Shown in pieces: positions 7,335-16,419 of a stretch of DNA of 64,000 nt. Below the pieces are notes generated by a model. The model did no database searches, had not been told where the DNA came from, and saw only the letters and a list, made by a program, of their open reading frames with translations. The stretch covers positions 3,100,001 to 3,164,000 of the forward strand of contig NZ_CP034464.1 in assembly GCF_003955735.1 (NCBI RefSeq). The letters are read 5' to 3'. Source of the DNA: Undibacterium parvum. GTDB lineage: Bacteria > Pseudomonadota > Gammaproteobacteria > Burkholderiales > Burkholderiaceae_D. The position numbers were made by a program, and so were the translations under genes. The stretch's first letter is position 1. Each line of letters starts with the position of its first letter.

Positions 7335-8894
7335 ATGCGCGTCAACATACAATTCACCGATAGGGTCGGGATCGCGCATGAAATTTTGGCAGTATTGGCG
7401 CGGCGTGGATTGAATGTGTTGGCGGTTGAAGTCGATCCACCGAACATCTATATCGACATCCCAGAGTTGAGTGTGGCCATGCTGCCGTCATTGCAGCAAG
7501 ACTGCGATCAATTGGCTGGAGTTGGTCAAATCGAGGTCTTGGATATTTTACCCGGCATACGCAGGCGTTTAAATCTCGACACCATGATGGCCGTCATGGA
7601 AGACCCGGTGATCGCGATTGATGCGCTGGGCCGCGTGGTGATCGCCAACGCCGCCGCCGCCGCGGTCGTGGGTATCAGCGAAGAGGCCTTGTGCCGCAAA
7701 ACCCTGAAAGAATTGCTGGAAGATGGCGCTATCCAAGACGAATTGATCAGCAATGGCTTTCGGGTCGCCTCGCGCGAAGTCATCATGAATGGCGAACCCT
7801 TCTTAATGGATGTGACTGCCGTATCCGAGCCGTTTTCAGATGGTCAGGCGAGTCTGGGACAGGCCGTCGGTGCGCTGCTGACCTTGCACGCGCCTAAGCG
7901 CATAGGCGAGCGTTTACATGCGATCCAGCATTCTGAGGGTAGCGGTTTTCACTTGATTATTGGTGAATCCGAACAAATTCGTTCTTTAAAAATACGTGCT
8001 GCGCGCGTCGCGGTGGTCGATGCACCCTTGCTGATCACTGGTGAGACTGGCACCGGAAAAGAATTGCTGGCGCAGGCCTGTCATGGCAGTAGTAGTCGCA
8101 GTGCTGCGCCGTTTCTGGAGCTAAATTGCGCGGCCTTACCCGAGAGTTTGGCCGAGAGCGAATTGTTTGGATATATGGCGGGAGCGTTTACCGGTGCGCA
8201 GCGCGGTGGTAAGCCAGGCTTGATAGAAATGGCCGATGGCGGCACTGTGTTTCTGGATGAAATTGGCGAGATGTCCATGTATCTGCAGGCGAAATTGCTG
8301 CGCTTTCTAAATGATGGAAAATTCCGGCGTATCGGCGGTGATAAGGAGGTCAAGGTGAATGTGCGCATCATCAGCGCCACTCACCGTAACCTGCGCAAGA
8401 TGGTGCAAGAAGGTGCGTTCAGGGAGGATTTGTTTTATCGCCTGAATGTCTTGCATCTTGAAATGCCGGCACTACGCGAGCGCCCAGATGACATTTTGCT
8501 GCTTGCCAGACATTTTATAGCGCGTGCTTGTACTCAGGCACAAAAACCGATTTGCAGACTCAATTCTTCTGCTTGTGCTGCGCTGGTTTCGAATCGCTGG
8601 CCTGGCAATGTAAGGCAGTTGCAAAACGTGGTATTCCGAGCGATTACTATGTCGGATCAGCGCATACTCGATGCCGCAGATTTAGACTGGGCCGAGGGGA
8701 GTATTAGTGCCGAAGAGGTGCATCTGGATGCCGCCGAAAGTTGGGAATTGTCGGTGAACGCTTTTGAATCAGCTTTGCTAGAAAAACTGTATCCGCAGTT
8801 TCCTTCGAGCAGAAAATTGGCGTCACGCCTAGACACCTCCCACTCTATGATTGCGGCCAAATTGCGCAAACACGGGATACCGCAAAAGCGCTAA
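7335..8894 (+). CDS. tyrR: TyrR-type sigma-54-dependent transcriptional activator
   Basis: A 519-residue regulator co-linear with enterobacterial TyrR: an N-terminal ACT domain (about 1-75), a PAS domain starting at RRLNLDTMMAVMEDPV (about 77-190), a central AAA+ domain (about 207-435) and a C-terminal TyrR-type helix-turn-helix (SSRKLASRLDTSHSMIAAKL). The ATPase has Walker A GETGTGKE and Walker B GTVFLDEIGE. Unlike E. coli TyrR, it keeps an intact GAFTGA loop, so it should contact RpoN and open sigma-54 promoters, as PhhR does. It lies last in a row with alr, dadA and the Rrf2-like gene. The sigma-54 promoter and two TyrR-like boxes upstream of alr suggest autocatalytic control in response to an amino acid bound by the ACT/PAS part. 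Confidence 0.88.
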   Translation: MRVNIQFTDRVGIAHEILAVLARRGLNVLAVEVDPPNIYIDIPELSVAMLPSLQQDCDQLAGVGQIEVLDILPGIRRRLNLDTMMAVMEDPVIAIDALGRVVIANAAAAAVVGISEEALCRKTLKELLEDGAIQDELISNGFRVASREVIMNGEPFLMDVTAVSEPFSDGQASLGQAVGALLTLHAPKRIGERLHAIQHSEGSGFHLIIGESEQIRSLKIRAARVAVVDAPLLITGETGTGKELLAQACHGSSSRSAAPFLELNCAALPESLAESELFGYMAGAFTGAQRGGKPGLIEMADGGTVFLDEIGEMSMYLQAKLLRFLNDGKFRRIGGDKEVKVNVRIISATHRNLRKMVQEGAFREDLFYRLNVLHLEMPALRERPDDILLLARHFIARACTQAQKPICRLNSSACAALVSNRWPGNVRQLQNVVFRAITMSDQRILDAADLDWAEGSISAEEVHLDAAESWELSVNAFESALLEKLYPQFPSSRKLASRLDTSHSMIAAKLRKHGIPQKR

Positions 8895-8924
8895 TCAGCC
8901 AGATCGCTGCGTTAGCGCTGCCGC

Positions 8925-9116
8925 TTAGGCAGGATCGCCATCAATTCCTGATTCTGGATCTTCTGGTAGGTTCACTGCCGGTATTGTGTATTTTTCTTCC
9001 GCCCAAGCGCCTAAGTCAATTTGCTTGCAGCGATTCGAACAAAACGGACGGAACGGGCTTACTTCGCCCCAGGTAACTTTAGCGCCGCAAGTCGGGCAAT
9101 CAACGATGGTAGCCAT
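8925..9116 (-). CDS. yacG: DNA gyrase inhibitor / zinc-ribbon protein YacG
   Basis: A 63-residue zinc protein. Two Cys pairs, CPTCG at residues 7-11 and CSNRC near 26-30, form the treble-clef site of the YacG family, followed by the conserved [11 protein letters not shown] segment. In E. coli YacG binds GyrB and blocks DNA binding by gyrase. It is last in the minus-strand row pilB-pilC-pilD-coaE-zapD-yacG, 31 bp after zapD, a normal arrangement in Betaproteobacteria. It is convergent with the tyrR-type gene (30 bp apart). Confidence 0.93.
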   Translation of the reverse strand: MATIVDCPTCGAKVTWGEVSPFRPFCSNRCKQIDLGAWAEEKYTIPAVNLPEDPESGIDGDPA

Positions 9117-9147
9117 GAAAATAAAAAATCAAAAATAAGAATGAAAA

Positions 9148-9903
9148 TTAGAAATTACACAGAGTAAGATCAAACGCAATATCACCGTCAAAGGCTTTTG
9201 GCTTCATATCGCCGCCTTGCGACATGTAACGTATCCAGAGCATGTATTTATTCGCTGAAATTTCAGGAATGACATTGAGCTCTTGTTGTAGGGTTACGCG
9301 TAATAATTGATACATTTTTCCCTGTAACATTTGCTGGTAACTACCTGATTGTGCAAATACTTTAGTGGTAACACCAGACTCACGCAGCAAGCGCAGCACT
9401 ACATTGATGGCATCAAATAAGGGAGCTATCGGCGCAAACCACATAGAAATGTCGGCAAAACGCTTTTCTGCCGAGTTTTTTTGCCAAGCGTGATAGCTAG
9501 GCAGGTCAAATTCGCAAGCGCCGCCAGGAATGATGGTGCGACCACGTATGCTCATCAGCCATTCATTGTCGCGTATGCTCTGCCCAGTTTTTCCTGTGCA
9601 GGCCATCAATGCGCTACTGACCCTGTCTACATCTTCGAGTATGCGATCGAGCATATCCGCTTGCACATTGGGATTGGACTTGAAGCTAATTAAGGTGTGT
9701 TTTTGACGTTCGAGCTCTTGCAATAAATCTGATTTCAGGTCGGCACGACCAGCGACTTCCAGCATTTCGAAAATGGTGGCGAGGGCGACGTGATGCTGCA
9801 TCGGGTCTGACTGATGTAAGAAAAATGAAAATTTTTCGTACAGATCTTCCAATCGCAATAACGTGCGAATACGCTCGTTAAAAGGGTATTCGTAAACAAT
9901 CAA
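9148..9903 (-). CDS. zapD: Cell-division protein ZapD
   Basis: A 251-residue cytoplasmic protein of the ZapD (YacF, DUF1342) family, which cross-links FtsZ protofilaments and promotes Z-ring assembly. The N-terminus IVYEYPFNERIRTLLRLEDL and the centre GGACEFDLPSYHAW are the conserved family blocks, and length fits. It lies between coaE (95 bp) and yacG (31 bp), as in many gamma- and betaproteobacteria. No shift in base use from neighbours is apparent. Confidence 0.93.
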   Translation of the reverse strand: MIVYEYPFNERIRTLLRLEDLYEKFSFFLHQSDPMQHHVALATIFEMLEVAGRADLKSDLLQELERQKHTLISFKSNPNVQADMLDRILEDVDRVSSALMACTGKTGQSIRDNEWLMSIRGRTIIPGGACEFDLPSYHAWQKNSAEKRFADISMWFAPIAPLFDAINVVLRLLRESGVTTKVFAQSGSYQQMLQGKMYQLLRVTLQQELNVIPEISANKYMLWIRYMSQGGDMKPKAFDGDIAFDLTLCNF

Positions 9904-9998
9904 AATAATATCCCTGTAAAAATAATGCTAACTTAAGTTTCACGTGATTCTGAACCAAGCTGAGCAAAATTACAAACATTGCTTGCGATTTGTATTAG

Positions 9999-10607
9999 TT
10001 ACTTTGAATAAAGAAGATATTTTCTATGTAAGACACTCACTTGCTTGCGAATTTCGTCTAAATTTCCTTCGTTGAAGATCACATCATCGGCCGCCTGCAG
10101 TCTTTGCTCTCGACTTGCCTGAGCCTGCATGATGGCCACTACCTGCGCTCTTGTCATGCCATTTCTGTGTATGACTCTCTCTATCTGCGTCTCTTCTGGG
10201 CAATCTACTAGCAAGATACGGCTGACTCTTTGTCGCCAGGTGCCAGATTCGATTAGCAGGGGCACCACAAAAATCAGGTAGCTACCAGCCGTATCTTTTG
10301 CTGCAGATTCTGTGGCCGCCCGTATCAAGGGGTGAAGTATTTGTTCCAGCTTACTTTTCTCATCAGGCCGACTAAAAACGTGCTCACGCATCTTTTGCCT
10401 ATTCATCGCACCCGAATCGAGGATGAATTCAGATCCGAATTCCTTCCCTATTGCCGGCATTGCGATACCATTGGGCGCGGTAATTTGATGCGCGATTAAG
10501 TCAGTATCGATCAGGCCAGCACCGAGTTCGGCAAACATGTCAGCGACAGTCGATTTGCCGCTACCGATGCCGCCTGTTAACCCAAGCGTAAATGCTGCCA
10601 AAGTCAT
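9999..10607 (-). CDS. coaE: Dephospho-CoA kinase
   Basis: Phosphorylates the 3'-OH of dephospho-CoA, the last step of coenzyme A synthesis. The start at 10607 (MTLAAFTLGLTGGIGSG) gives 202 residues. A longer open frame begins at 10652 but would add 15 non-conserved residues inside pilD. Walker A GGIGSGKS is near residue 13, and IDTDLIAHQ supplies the catalytic Asp region. The pilD stop and this ATG overlap (TGATG), indicating translational coupling. The row pilD-coaE-zapD-yacG is typical. Confidence 0.95.
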   Translation of the reverse strand: MTLAAFTLGLTGGIGSGKSTVADMFAELGAGLIDTDLIAHQITAPNGIAMPAIGKEFGSEFILDSGAMNRQKMREHVFSRPDEKSKLEQILHPLIRAATESAAKDTAGSYLIFVVPLLIESGTWRQRVSRILLVDCPEETQIERVIHRNGMTRAQVVAIMQAQASREQRLQAADDVIFNEGNLDEIRKQVSVLHRKYLLYSK

Positions 10608-11476
10608 CAGGCCATCAAACCAAAATAGGTTTGCGACAATTGTTGCCCCCATATTAGAGCAATCAAGCCAGCGGCCGCTAAATAGGGACCAAAAGGTATA
10701 GGTTTATTCTTACTCATTTTGGTGAATAGCATTAATGAAATGCCGACTAGCGCACCGACTAATGAGGACAATAATATGATAATGGGAAGCATACTCCAGC
10801 CCATCCAGGCACCAAGCGCCGCCAGCAGCTTAAAATCACCGTAACCCATACCTTCTTTACCCGTCGCTAATTTAAACAACCAGTAAATCGACCATAGGGA
10901 AAGATAGCCCGCCGCCGCACCGATAACTGCACTAGATAGCGAAGTGAAGCTGCCATTCAGATTGATGAGTAGTCCAGACCATAATAAGAGATAGGTCAAA
11001 TCATCCGGTAATAATTGAGTATCGGCATCGATGAAAGTCATTGCTATCAGTAGCCAGACAAAAAACACTGCCCCCATGCCGACTAAGCCACTACCAAAAC
11101 GCCAGACCATGTAGCCAGATAAAGCACCGGTCAGTAGTTCCACCAGCGGATAGCGAGGGGAAATAGGGGCTTTACATCCTGTGCATTTTCCTCGAATGAA
11201 TAGATAGCTGAGTACCGGAATGTTTTCCAGCGCGGTAATTTGATGGCCGCAATGCGGACAAGCAGAGCGCGGCAACATCAGATTGTAGGTATCCGTATGT
11301 ACCAGTTCTTTACCGCTTTCTATCGCCACATAGTTATCCGATTCCCTTTGCATCATTTTGGGAATTCTATGTATGACTACATTTAAAAAACTACCAATAA
11401 GCAAGCCAATCATCGCGGTGAAAGCAGTCGCCAGGAGATTTCCTGGCGCTGCAAATAAAAATACATCTTGCATCAA
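10607..11476 (-). CDS. pilD: Type IV prepilin peptidase / N-methyltransferase PilD
   Basis: An inner-membrane aspartic protease that cleaves the leader of type IV prepilins and type II pseudopilins and methylates the new N-terminus. It is 289 residues with about eight hydrophobic segments. The cytoplasmic loop carries two Cys pairs, CPHCG and CTGCK, the zinc site of bifunctional members. The catalytic Asp lie in FIDADTQLLPD and in the GxGD motif GYGDFKLLAALG. Residues between the first transmembrane helix and CPHCG include a long hydrophilic insert (QRESDNYVAI...). The start overlaps the pilC stop by four bases (ATGA). Confidence 0.95.
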   Translation of the reverse strand: MMQDVFLFAAPGNLLATAFTAMIGLLIGSFLNVVIHRIPKMMQRESDNYVAIESGKELVHTDTYNLMLPRSACPHCGHQITALENIPVLSYLFIRGKCTGCKAPISPRYPLVELLTGALSGYMVWRFGSGLVGMGAVFFVWLLIAMTFIDADTQLLPDDLTYLLLWSGLLINLNGSFTSLSSAVIGAAAGYLSLWSIYWLFKLATGKEGMGYGDFKLLAALGAWMGWSMLPIIILLSSLVGALVGISLMLFTKMSKNKPIPFGPYLAAAGLIALIWGQQLSQTYFGLMA

Positions 11477-12705
11477 ACCACCGAGCCTAATTTAAAGATA
11501 GGGAGATAAAGCGCAACCACCAAACCACCAATAATCACGCCGAGTATCGCCATAATCATAGGTTCCATAAGGCTGGCTAAGTTGGAGACCGCGTCATCTA
11601 CTTCCTCTTCGTAAAAATCGGCTACTTTGCCTAACATCGCGTCGAGCGATCCAGACTCCTCACCGATAGAGACCATTTGTGTCACCATATTGGGAAATAC
11701 ATTTGCATTTTGCATGGCAACGGTGAGACTGGTGCCAGTGGTTACTTCGGTCTGTATTTTAACGGTTGCATCTAGGTAGACCGCATTACCGGCTGCTCCC
11801 CCGACGGAATCCAATGCCTCCACCAAGGGAACGCCAGCGGCAAACATGGTTGCCAGGGTACGTGTCCAGCGAGCAATCGTTGCTTTACGTATCACATCAC
11901 CAAAGATAGGTGCTTGCAATAATATTCTATCCATGAAACGCTGCATATTGAGCGAGCGCTTCCACGTGTGCATAAAGAAGTAAATTGCGCCAAACAAACC
12001 ACCAAAAATAAAATACCAGTTTGAAACAAAAAAATCTGAAATGGCCATTACTACCAGAGTTGGCCCAGGGAGTTCTGCGCCAAAGCTGGAAAACACTTCT
12101 TTAAACGCAGGAACCACCCAAATCATAATGACAGCGGTGACAATAAATGCGACAGAGAGAATCGCAATTGGATAAGTGAGTGCCGATTTAATTTTAGCCT
12201 TAATCATTAAGGTTTTTTCTTTGTAAATGGCTAAACGAGTCAGTAAGTCTTCCAAGATACCTGCCTGCTCACCAGCGCCGACCAAATTACAAAACAGTGG
12301 ATCAAAATAAAGAGGGTATTTCCGAAATGCTTGATTCAGACTGCTGCCAGTTTCTACGTCAGCACGTATGTCTTGTAATAATTTAGATACGGATGGATTG
12401 GAGTGACCTTTACCTACGATATCGAAAGATTGCAATAGTGGTACGCCTGCCTTCATCATCGTTGCCAATTGGCGAGTAAATAAAGTGATGTCTTTGTCAG
12501 TTATTTTTTTTCCAGTACTATAACTTTTTTTCTTAACCTTGCTGACTAGGATACCTTGACGTCGTAAAGTTGCATTGACGATCGCCTCCCCTCCCGCGCG
12601 CAACTCACCGCGCACGGTTTTTCCCATTTTGTCTTTGCCTTCCCAGGCATACAATTGCTCTTTTACTTGTGCTAATTTAACCGATTTTTTTTGTGTCGTT
12701 GCCAT
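11473..12705 (-). CDS. pilC: Type IV pilus inner-membrane platform protein PilC
   Basis: A 410-residue GspF/PilC-type platform protein on which the PilB and PilT motors act. It has two copies of the T2SSF domain (about residues 72-195 and 275-398), each starting with a FTRQLATMMKAGVPLLQ- or WTRTLATMFAAGVPLVEA-type motif. Transmembrane segments lie near 172-198, 220-245 and 378-402. It lies 18 bp after pilB and overlaps pilD by four bases, forming one unit. No pilin or pilT gene is in the window. Confidence 0.95.
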   Translation of the reverse strand: MATTQKKSVKLAQVKEQLYAWEGKDKMGKTVRGELRAGGEAIVNATLRRQGILVSKVKKKSYSTGKKITDKDITLFTRQLATMMKAGVPLLQSFDIVGKGHSNPSVSKLLQDIRADVETGSSLNQAFRKYPLYFDPLFCNLVGAGEQAGILEDLLTRLAIYKEKTLMIKAKIKSALTYPIAILSVAFIVTAVIMIWVVPAFKEVFSSFGAELPGPTLVVMAISDFFVSNWYFIFGGLFGAIYFFMHTWKRSLNMQRFMDRILLQAPIFGDVIRKATIARWTRTLATMFAAGVPLVEALDSVGGAAGNAVYLDATVKIQTEVTTGTSLTVAMQNANVFPNMVTQMVSIGEESGSLDAMLGKVADFYEEEVDDAVSNLASLMEPMIMAILGVIIGGLVVALYLPIFKLGSVV

Positions 12706-12723
12706 GTCACTATTCCTGTCACT

Positions 12724-14454
12724 TTAGTCGTTGGTGCAACCTAGTACTTCTTCTAAGCTAGTAGCACCTTGCTTTACTTTTTGTAGGCCGGATTGTCTTA
12801 GTCCCCTGACGCCCTCTTTTTCCGATTGCTTTTTGATCTCAAGTGAAGAGCCATTGGCCAGAATGATGCGTTCTATTGCTTCGGTAATTGGCATGATCTG
12901 ATAAATGCCAACCCTGCCTTTGTAGCCGCTACCGCTACAGCGCTCGCAACCAACTGGGCCATAGGGCTTCCAACTGCCATCGAGTTCATTTTCCTTGAAG
13001 CCGGCTTGCAACAAAACCTCATCTAAAATATCAACCGGCTTTTTGCAGGTGCAAAGTCGACGTGTCAACCTCTGTGCCGTGATCAAAATGACTGAGGAGG
13101 CAATATTAAAAGGTGCGACCCCCATATTCATCAGACGGGTCAAGGTCGACGGCGCATCATTGGTATGCAAGGTGGAAAATACCATGTGACCTGTTTGCGC
13201 GGCTTTAATTGCTATGTCAGCCGTTTCCAGATCGCGAATCTCACCGACCATGATAATGTCAGGATCCTGGCGTAAAAACGCCTTGAGTGCGACTGGAAAG
13301 GTCAGACCTGCTCTATCATTGATATTGACTTGATTCACACCTGGTAGGTTAATCTCGGCAGGATCTTCTGCCGTTGAGATATTTATACCAGGCTTATTTA
13401 TAACGTTTAAGCACGTATATAGAGAGACCGTTTTTCCTGAGCCAGTCGGTCCTGTGACCAAGACCATGCCGTAAGGTCTTTGAATCGCATCCATTAGTAT
13501 GGCTTTTTGATCCGGATCATAGCCAAGAGCATCAATACCCATTTGGGCTTGCGATCCATCGAGGATACGCATAACTATTTTTTCGCCGAACAAGGTCGGC
13601 AGTACGCTGACCCGGAAGTCGATAGCTTTGGTTGGCGACAAGGTCAGTTTCATGCGGCCATCTTGTGGTACACGCTTTTCCGAAATATCCAATTTAGAAA
13701 TAACTTTGATACGCGAAACTAGTTTGTCCTTAATCGCGATGGGCGGCTGGACAATTTCCCTCAGCTCACCGTCAACCCGAAAACGTATCCGGTAAAATTT
13801 TTCGAAAGGTTCAAAATGTAAATCTGAGGCGCCCATATTAATCGCGTCAATTAACATCTTCTGTAAAAATTTAACTACCGGTGCGTCATCGACTTCGCTT
13901 ACTTGTGTATCCGGGACACCCGAGCTCATGTCCTCTTCATTAAACTCGATGTTGTAGTCATCACCGGCTAAATCTGCAATGCTTTGTTCAGAGGTTTTGC
14001 TCAGCTTTTCTAGTAATTTGAGGAGAATATCGTGCTGAACGATCACCAATTCTATTCCCAGTCCAGTCTGGAATTTGATTTGATCTAAGGCATTGGTATT
14101 GGTTGGGTCGGAGATCGCCAGTGAAATTTTATTGCCCTTTTTCGCCAAGGCCACCATGCGTTGTGCTTGCATGAGTTTTACGTTGACAATTTTTTCAGGC
14201 AGCATGCTTTCATTAAACACCGCCAAATCCACCAAAGGGTAACCAAAGGTTTCCGAGCAAAACGTCGCCAGATCGCGAGCATTGATTAAGCCACTTTGGA
14301 GCAAACCGTCGACAAAGTGACTTTTTTCGACCAATGATTTTTTGTGGATAGGATCGATTTGCGCCAATGATAATACATTGGCCTGTATCAGCGCCCTAGC
14401 GAGGCCCGATGAGGTAGAAGCTTGGGCAGCAGAATTTGGTGAAACAGCAGACAT
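12724..14454 (-). CDS. pilB: Type IV pilus assembly ATPase PilB
   Basis: The hexameric motor that drives pilus extension, 576 residues. The N-terminal T2SSE_N (MshEN-like) domain covers about 1-160; members of this domain family can bind c-di-GMP. The C-terminal ATPase has Walker A GPTGSGKT, the Asp box EDPAEINLPGVNQ, Walker B-like DPDIIMVGEIRDLETA and His box TGHMVFSTLHTND. The tetracysteine zinc motif is present as CTCKK ... CERCSGSG. First gene of the minus-strand pil row, with a roughly 130-bp gap to the CorC-type pseudogene. Confidence 0.96.
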   Translation of the reverse strand: MSAVSPNSAAQASTSSGLARALIQANVLSLAQIDPIHKKSLVEKSHFVDGLLQSGLINARDLATFCSETFGYPLVDLAVFNESMLPEKIVNVKLMQAQRMVALAKKGNKISLAISDPTNTNALDQIKFQTGLGIELVIVQHDILLKLLEKLSKTSEQSIADLAGDDYNIEFNEEDMSSGVPDTQVSEVDDAPVVKFLQKMLIDAINMGASDLHFEPFEKFYRIRFRVDGELREIVQPPIAIKDKLVSRIKVISKLDISEKRVPQDGRMKLTLSPTKAIDFRVSVLPTLFGEKIVMRILDGSQAQMGIDALGYDPDQKAILMDAIQRPYGMVLVTGPTGSGKTVSLYTCLNVINKPGINISTAEDPAEINLPGVNQVNINDRAGLTFPVALKAFLRQDPDIIMVGEIRDLETADIAIKAAQTGHMVFSTLHTNDAPSTLTRLMNMGVAPFNIASSVILITAQRLTRRLCTCKKPVDILDEVLLQAGFKENELDGSWKPYGPVGCERCSGSGYKGRVGIYQIMPITEAIERIILANGSSLEIKKQSEKEGVRGLRQSGLQKVKQGATSLEEVLGCTND

Positions 14455-14583
14455 AGGGTCTTTTGAATGTAAGTATTTATTGAATCAAACTTTACTTCGG
14501 AATAGAACACAGTGCAAAACTATTGTATTGCGGTGTGCCGCGATTATCCTAATTTACAGTATAGCGATGTTCTTATAAATAAA

Positions 14584-15300
14584 CTATTTTACTAATGGCA
14601 AATCTGGGTTTCGTATCAGTTTCACCACCTAAATGGGGAGATTTCGCACTTCCAACACCTCAATAATGCAGTCATTCAAATTAAGCTTAATCTGCGCCTC
14701 TGGAATATATTGCAAATATCTCAATAGAAGAGTATCCCACGTTTTTGGGGTAAGCAAGGGGAGGTGCTGTTGCAAACGCTTGTTGATGTCGCCCAGCGTA
14801 AAATTCGCATGCAACCGGCAGATTCTTGTTTCGCATTCAAGGCCAAGGAAGCTGCGTGCGTATCACCGCAGGTCAAGGTGGTAAATTGCCTATCTTTCGC
14901 CTAAGAATGTCTTACAGTGTCAATACGCCTTGTGCTTCGCCATTTGCGTTGACGATGATACCTAATTTTTCGCGATTTGCCTGAAAATATTGTAACTGAG
15001 TAAATACATCTATTGCTGCAGAATGAGCTTGCACTCTCTAGGATTATAGAGCGCTGCCGCTCTGGCAATATGTGTTGCCCATAGTTTTCATTGAATACTT
15101 CCCTGAACACTTGTAACAATGCATTTACAAATAAACTCACCAACCGGATCGGTGCTCGGGTAAGTGTCAGCAAGCTTCGCAATATAAGGTTGGGGGGCAA
15201 TGCGTTTCGGCGAAGTCGTTTTAATAATTTTGACTCGATTTTCGCGCAGACGATGAGAAAAAACGAGCGTAGCGATGGATTGCGATCGGGGCAGTTTCAC
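14584..15300 (-). pseudogene. Decayed CorC/CNNM (HlyC-CorC) family transporter gene
   Basis: Pieces of one protein can be read in order on the minus strand, but in different frames and with stops. First comes SPKRIA and LTLTRAPIRLVSLFVNALLQ (end of the CNNM membrane domain, around 15100-15230). Next is VFTQLQYFQANREKLGIIVN followed by GVLTL-stop-DIL (CBS domain, TAA at 14912-14914). Last is NFTLGDINKRLQQHLP to IIEVLEVRN (CorC_HlyC C-terminal domain, about 14635-14810). After a further in-frame stop the tail may end at 14584. The N-terminal half of the CNNM domain was not found. Intact members are Mg2+/Co2+-type transport proteins of about 430 residues. The gene is dead, and the gap 14455-15438 holds nothing else. 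Confidence 0.75.
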
Positions 15301-15309
15301 TCATGGAGA

Positions 15310-15337
15310 AATAGGATGAGAGCAAGCTCATCCTATT
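15310..15337. repeat. Perfect 11-bp inverted repeat, possible terminator relic
   Basis: AATAGGATGAG (15310-15320) and CTCATCCTATT (15327-15337) form a hairpin with a six-base loop. GACGCAGATACTTCCACCC follows, a degenerate form of the GATACTCCCC repeat. It lies between the CorC-type pseudogene and ispB. There is no T-tract on either side, so a terminator role is doubtful. Confidence 0.4.
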
Positions 15338-15438
15338 GACGCAGATACTTCCACCCAGTTAGATACGATGTTTAAGCCAGCGTCATAAGAAATAATATTA
15401 ATAAAATTTCCGTGCCGCATCTAGCAGGGTATTTTAGT

Positions 15439-16419
15439 TTAGTGGTTACGGTCTACCGCAAAACTAGCCAGTGTCAGTAAAGCTTGCTTGTAGGGACTTT
15501 CTGCAAGACTGGCGATCGAGTTGGTGGCACGCAAAGCCGCTTTGCTGGCTTCTTCTTTAGTGTAGTTAAGCGCGCCAGAATTGGTGATGGCCGCCAAGAT
15601 AGCTTCAAATTTTGATTCGTCGCCTTGCTCTATGCAGGCACGCACTAAGTTTCTTTGCTCGTCAGTACCGTGCTTCATCAGGTAAATTAAAGGTAGGGTA
15701 GGTTTGCCTTCGCGCAAATCATCTCCCACGTTTTTACCTATTTCTTCCGCGTTGCCCGAGTAGTCCAGCGCGTCGTCTATCAGTTGGAAAGCGGTACCGA
15801 GCGAGCGACCATACTCGGCCGCGGCCTCAATCTGCTCAATATTCGCACCCGCGATCAGGGCGCCGATTTGCGCGGCGGCTTCGAATAGTTTGGCGGTTTT
15901 AGAGCGTATCACTTGTAAATAGCGTTCTTCCGAGACATCGGGGTCGTGCATATTTAGCAATTGCAAGACTTCGCCTTCGGCAATCACATTGGTTGCATCC
16001 GCGAGAATTTGCATGACATGCATGCTGTTGATGCCGACCATCATCTGGAAAGCGCGTGAGTACAAAAAATCACCGACCAGGACCGAGGCGGCATTGCCGA
16101 ACAGGGCATTGGCGGTCTGGCGCCCACGCCGTAACGAGGACTCATCGACTACATCATCGTGCAGTAAAGTGGCGGTGTGGATGAACTCGACGATGGCCGC
16201 CAATTCATGATGACGGCTGCCTTGATACTGGTAAGCGTTGGCCATCAGCAGGACCAACACTGGCCGGATACGCTTGCCACCCGCGCTGATAATGTATTCA
16301 GCGATCTGGTTTACGAGCGGAACTTCGGAGTGAAGTTGTTGACGGATGACATGATTTACAGCGGCCATTTCTGGGGCGATAAATTCTGTGATGCTGTTTT
16401 GTGGGCTAATGGCAGACAA
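15439..16419 (-). CDS. ispB: Octaprenyl diphosphate synthase IspB
   Basis: A trans-isoprenyl diphosphate synthase that builds the ubiquinone side chain by condensing IPP units. It is 326 residues. The first Asp-rich motif is LLHDDVVD near residue 90, followed by RRGRQTAN. The second is LIDDALDYSG, followed by KNVGDDLREGKPTLPLIYL. GGKRIRPVL near residue 48 is the usual IPP-contact region. In related genomes ispB is divergent from rplU; here a GH18 gene and a REP-like element lie between them. Confidence 0.95.
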   Translation of the reverse strand: MSAISPQNSITEFIAPEMAAVNHVIRQQLHSEVPLVNQIAEYIISAGGKRIRPVLVLLMANAYQYQGSRHHELAAIVEFIHTATLLHDDVVDESSLRRGRQTANALFGNAASVLVGDFLYSRAFQMMVGINSMHVMQILADATNVIAEGEVLQLLNMHDPDVSEERYLQVIRSKTAKLFEAAAQIGALIAGANIEQIEAAAEYGRSLGTAFQLIDDALDYSGNAEEIGKNVGDDLREGKPTLPLIYLMKHGTDEQRNLVRACIEQGDESKFEAILAAITNSGALNYTKEEASKAALRATNSIASLAESPYKQALLTLASFAVDRNH

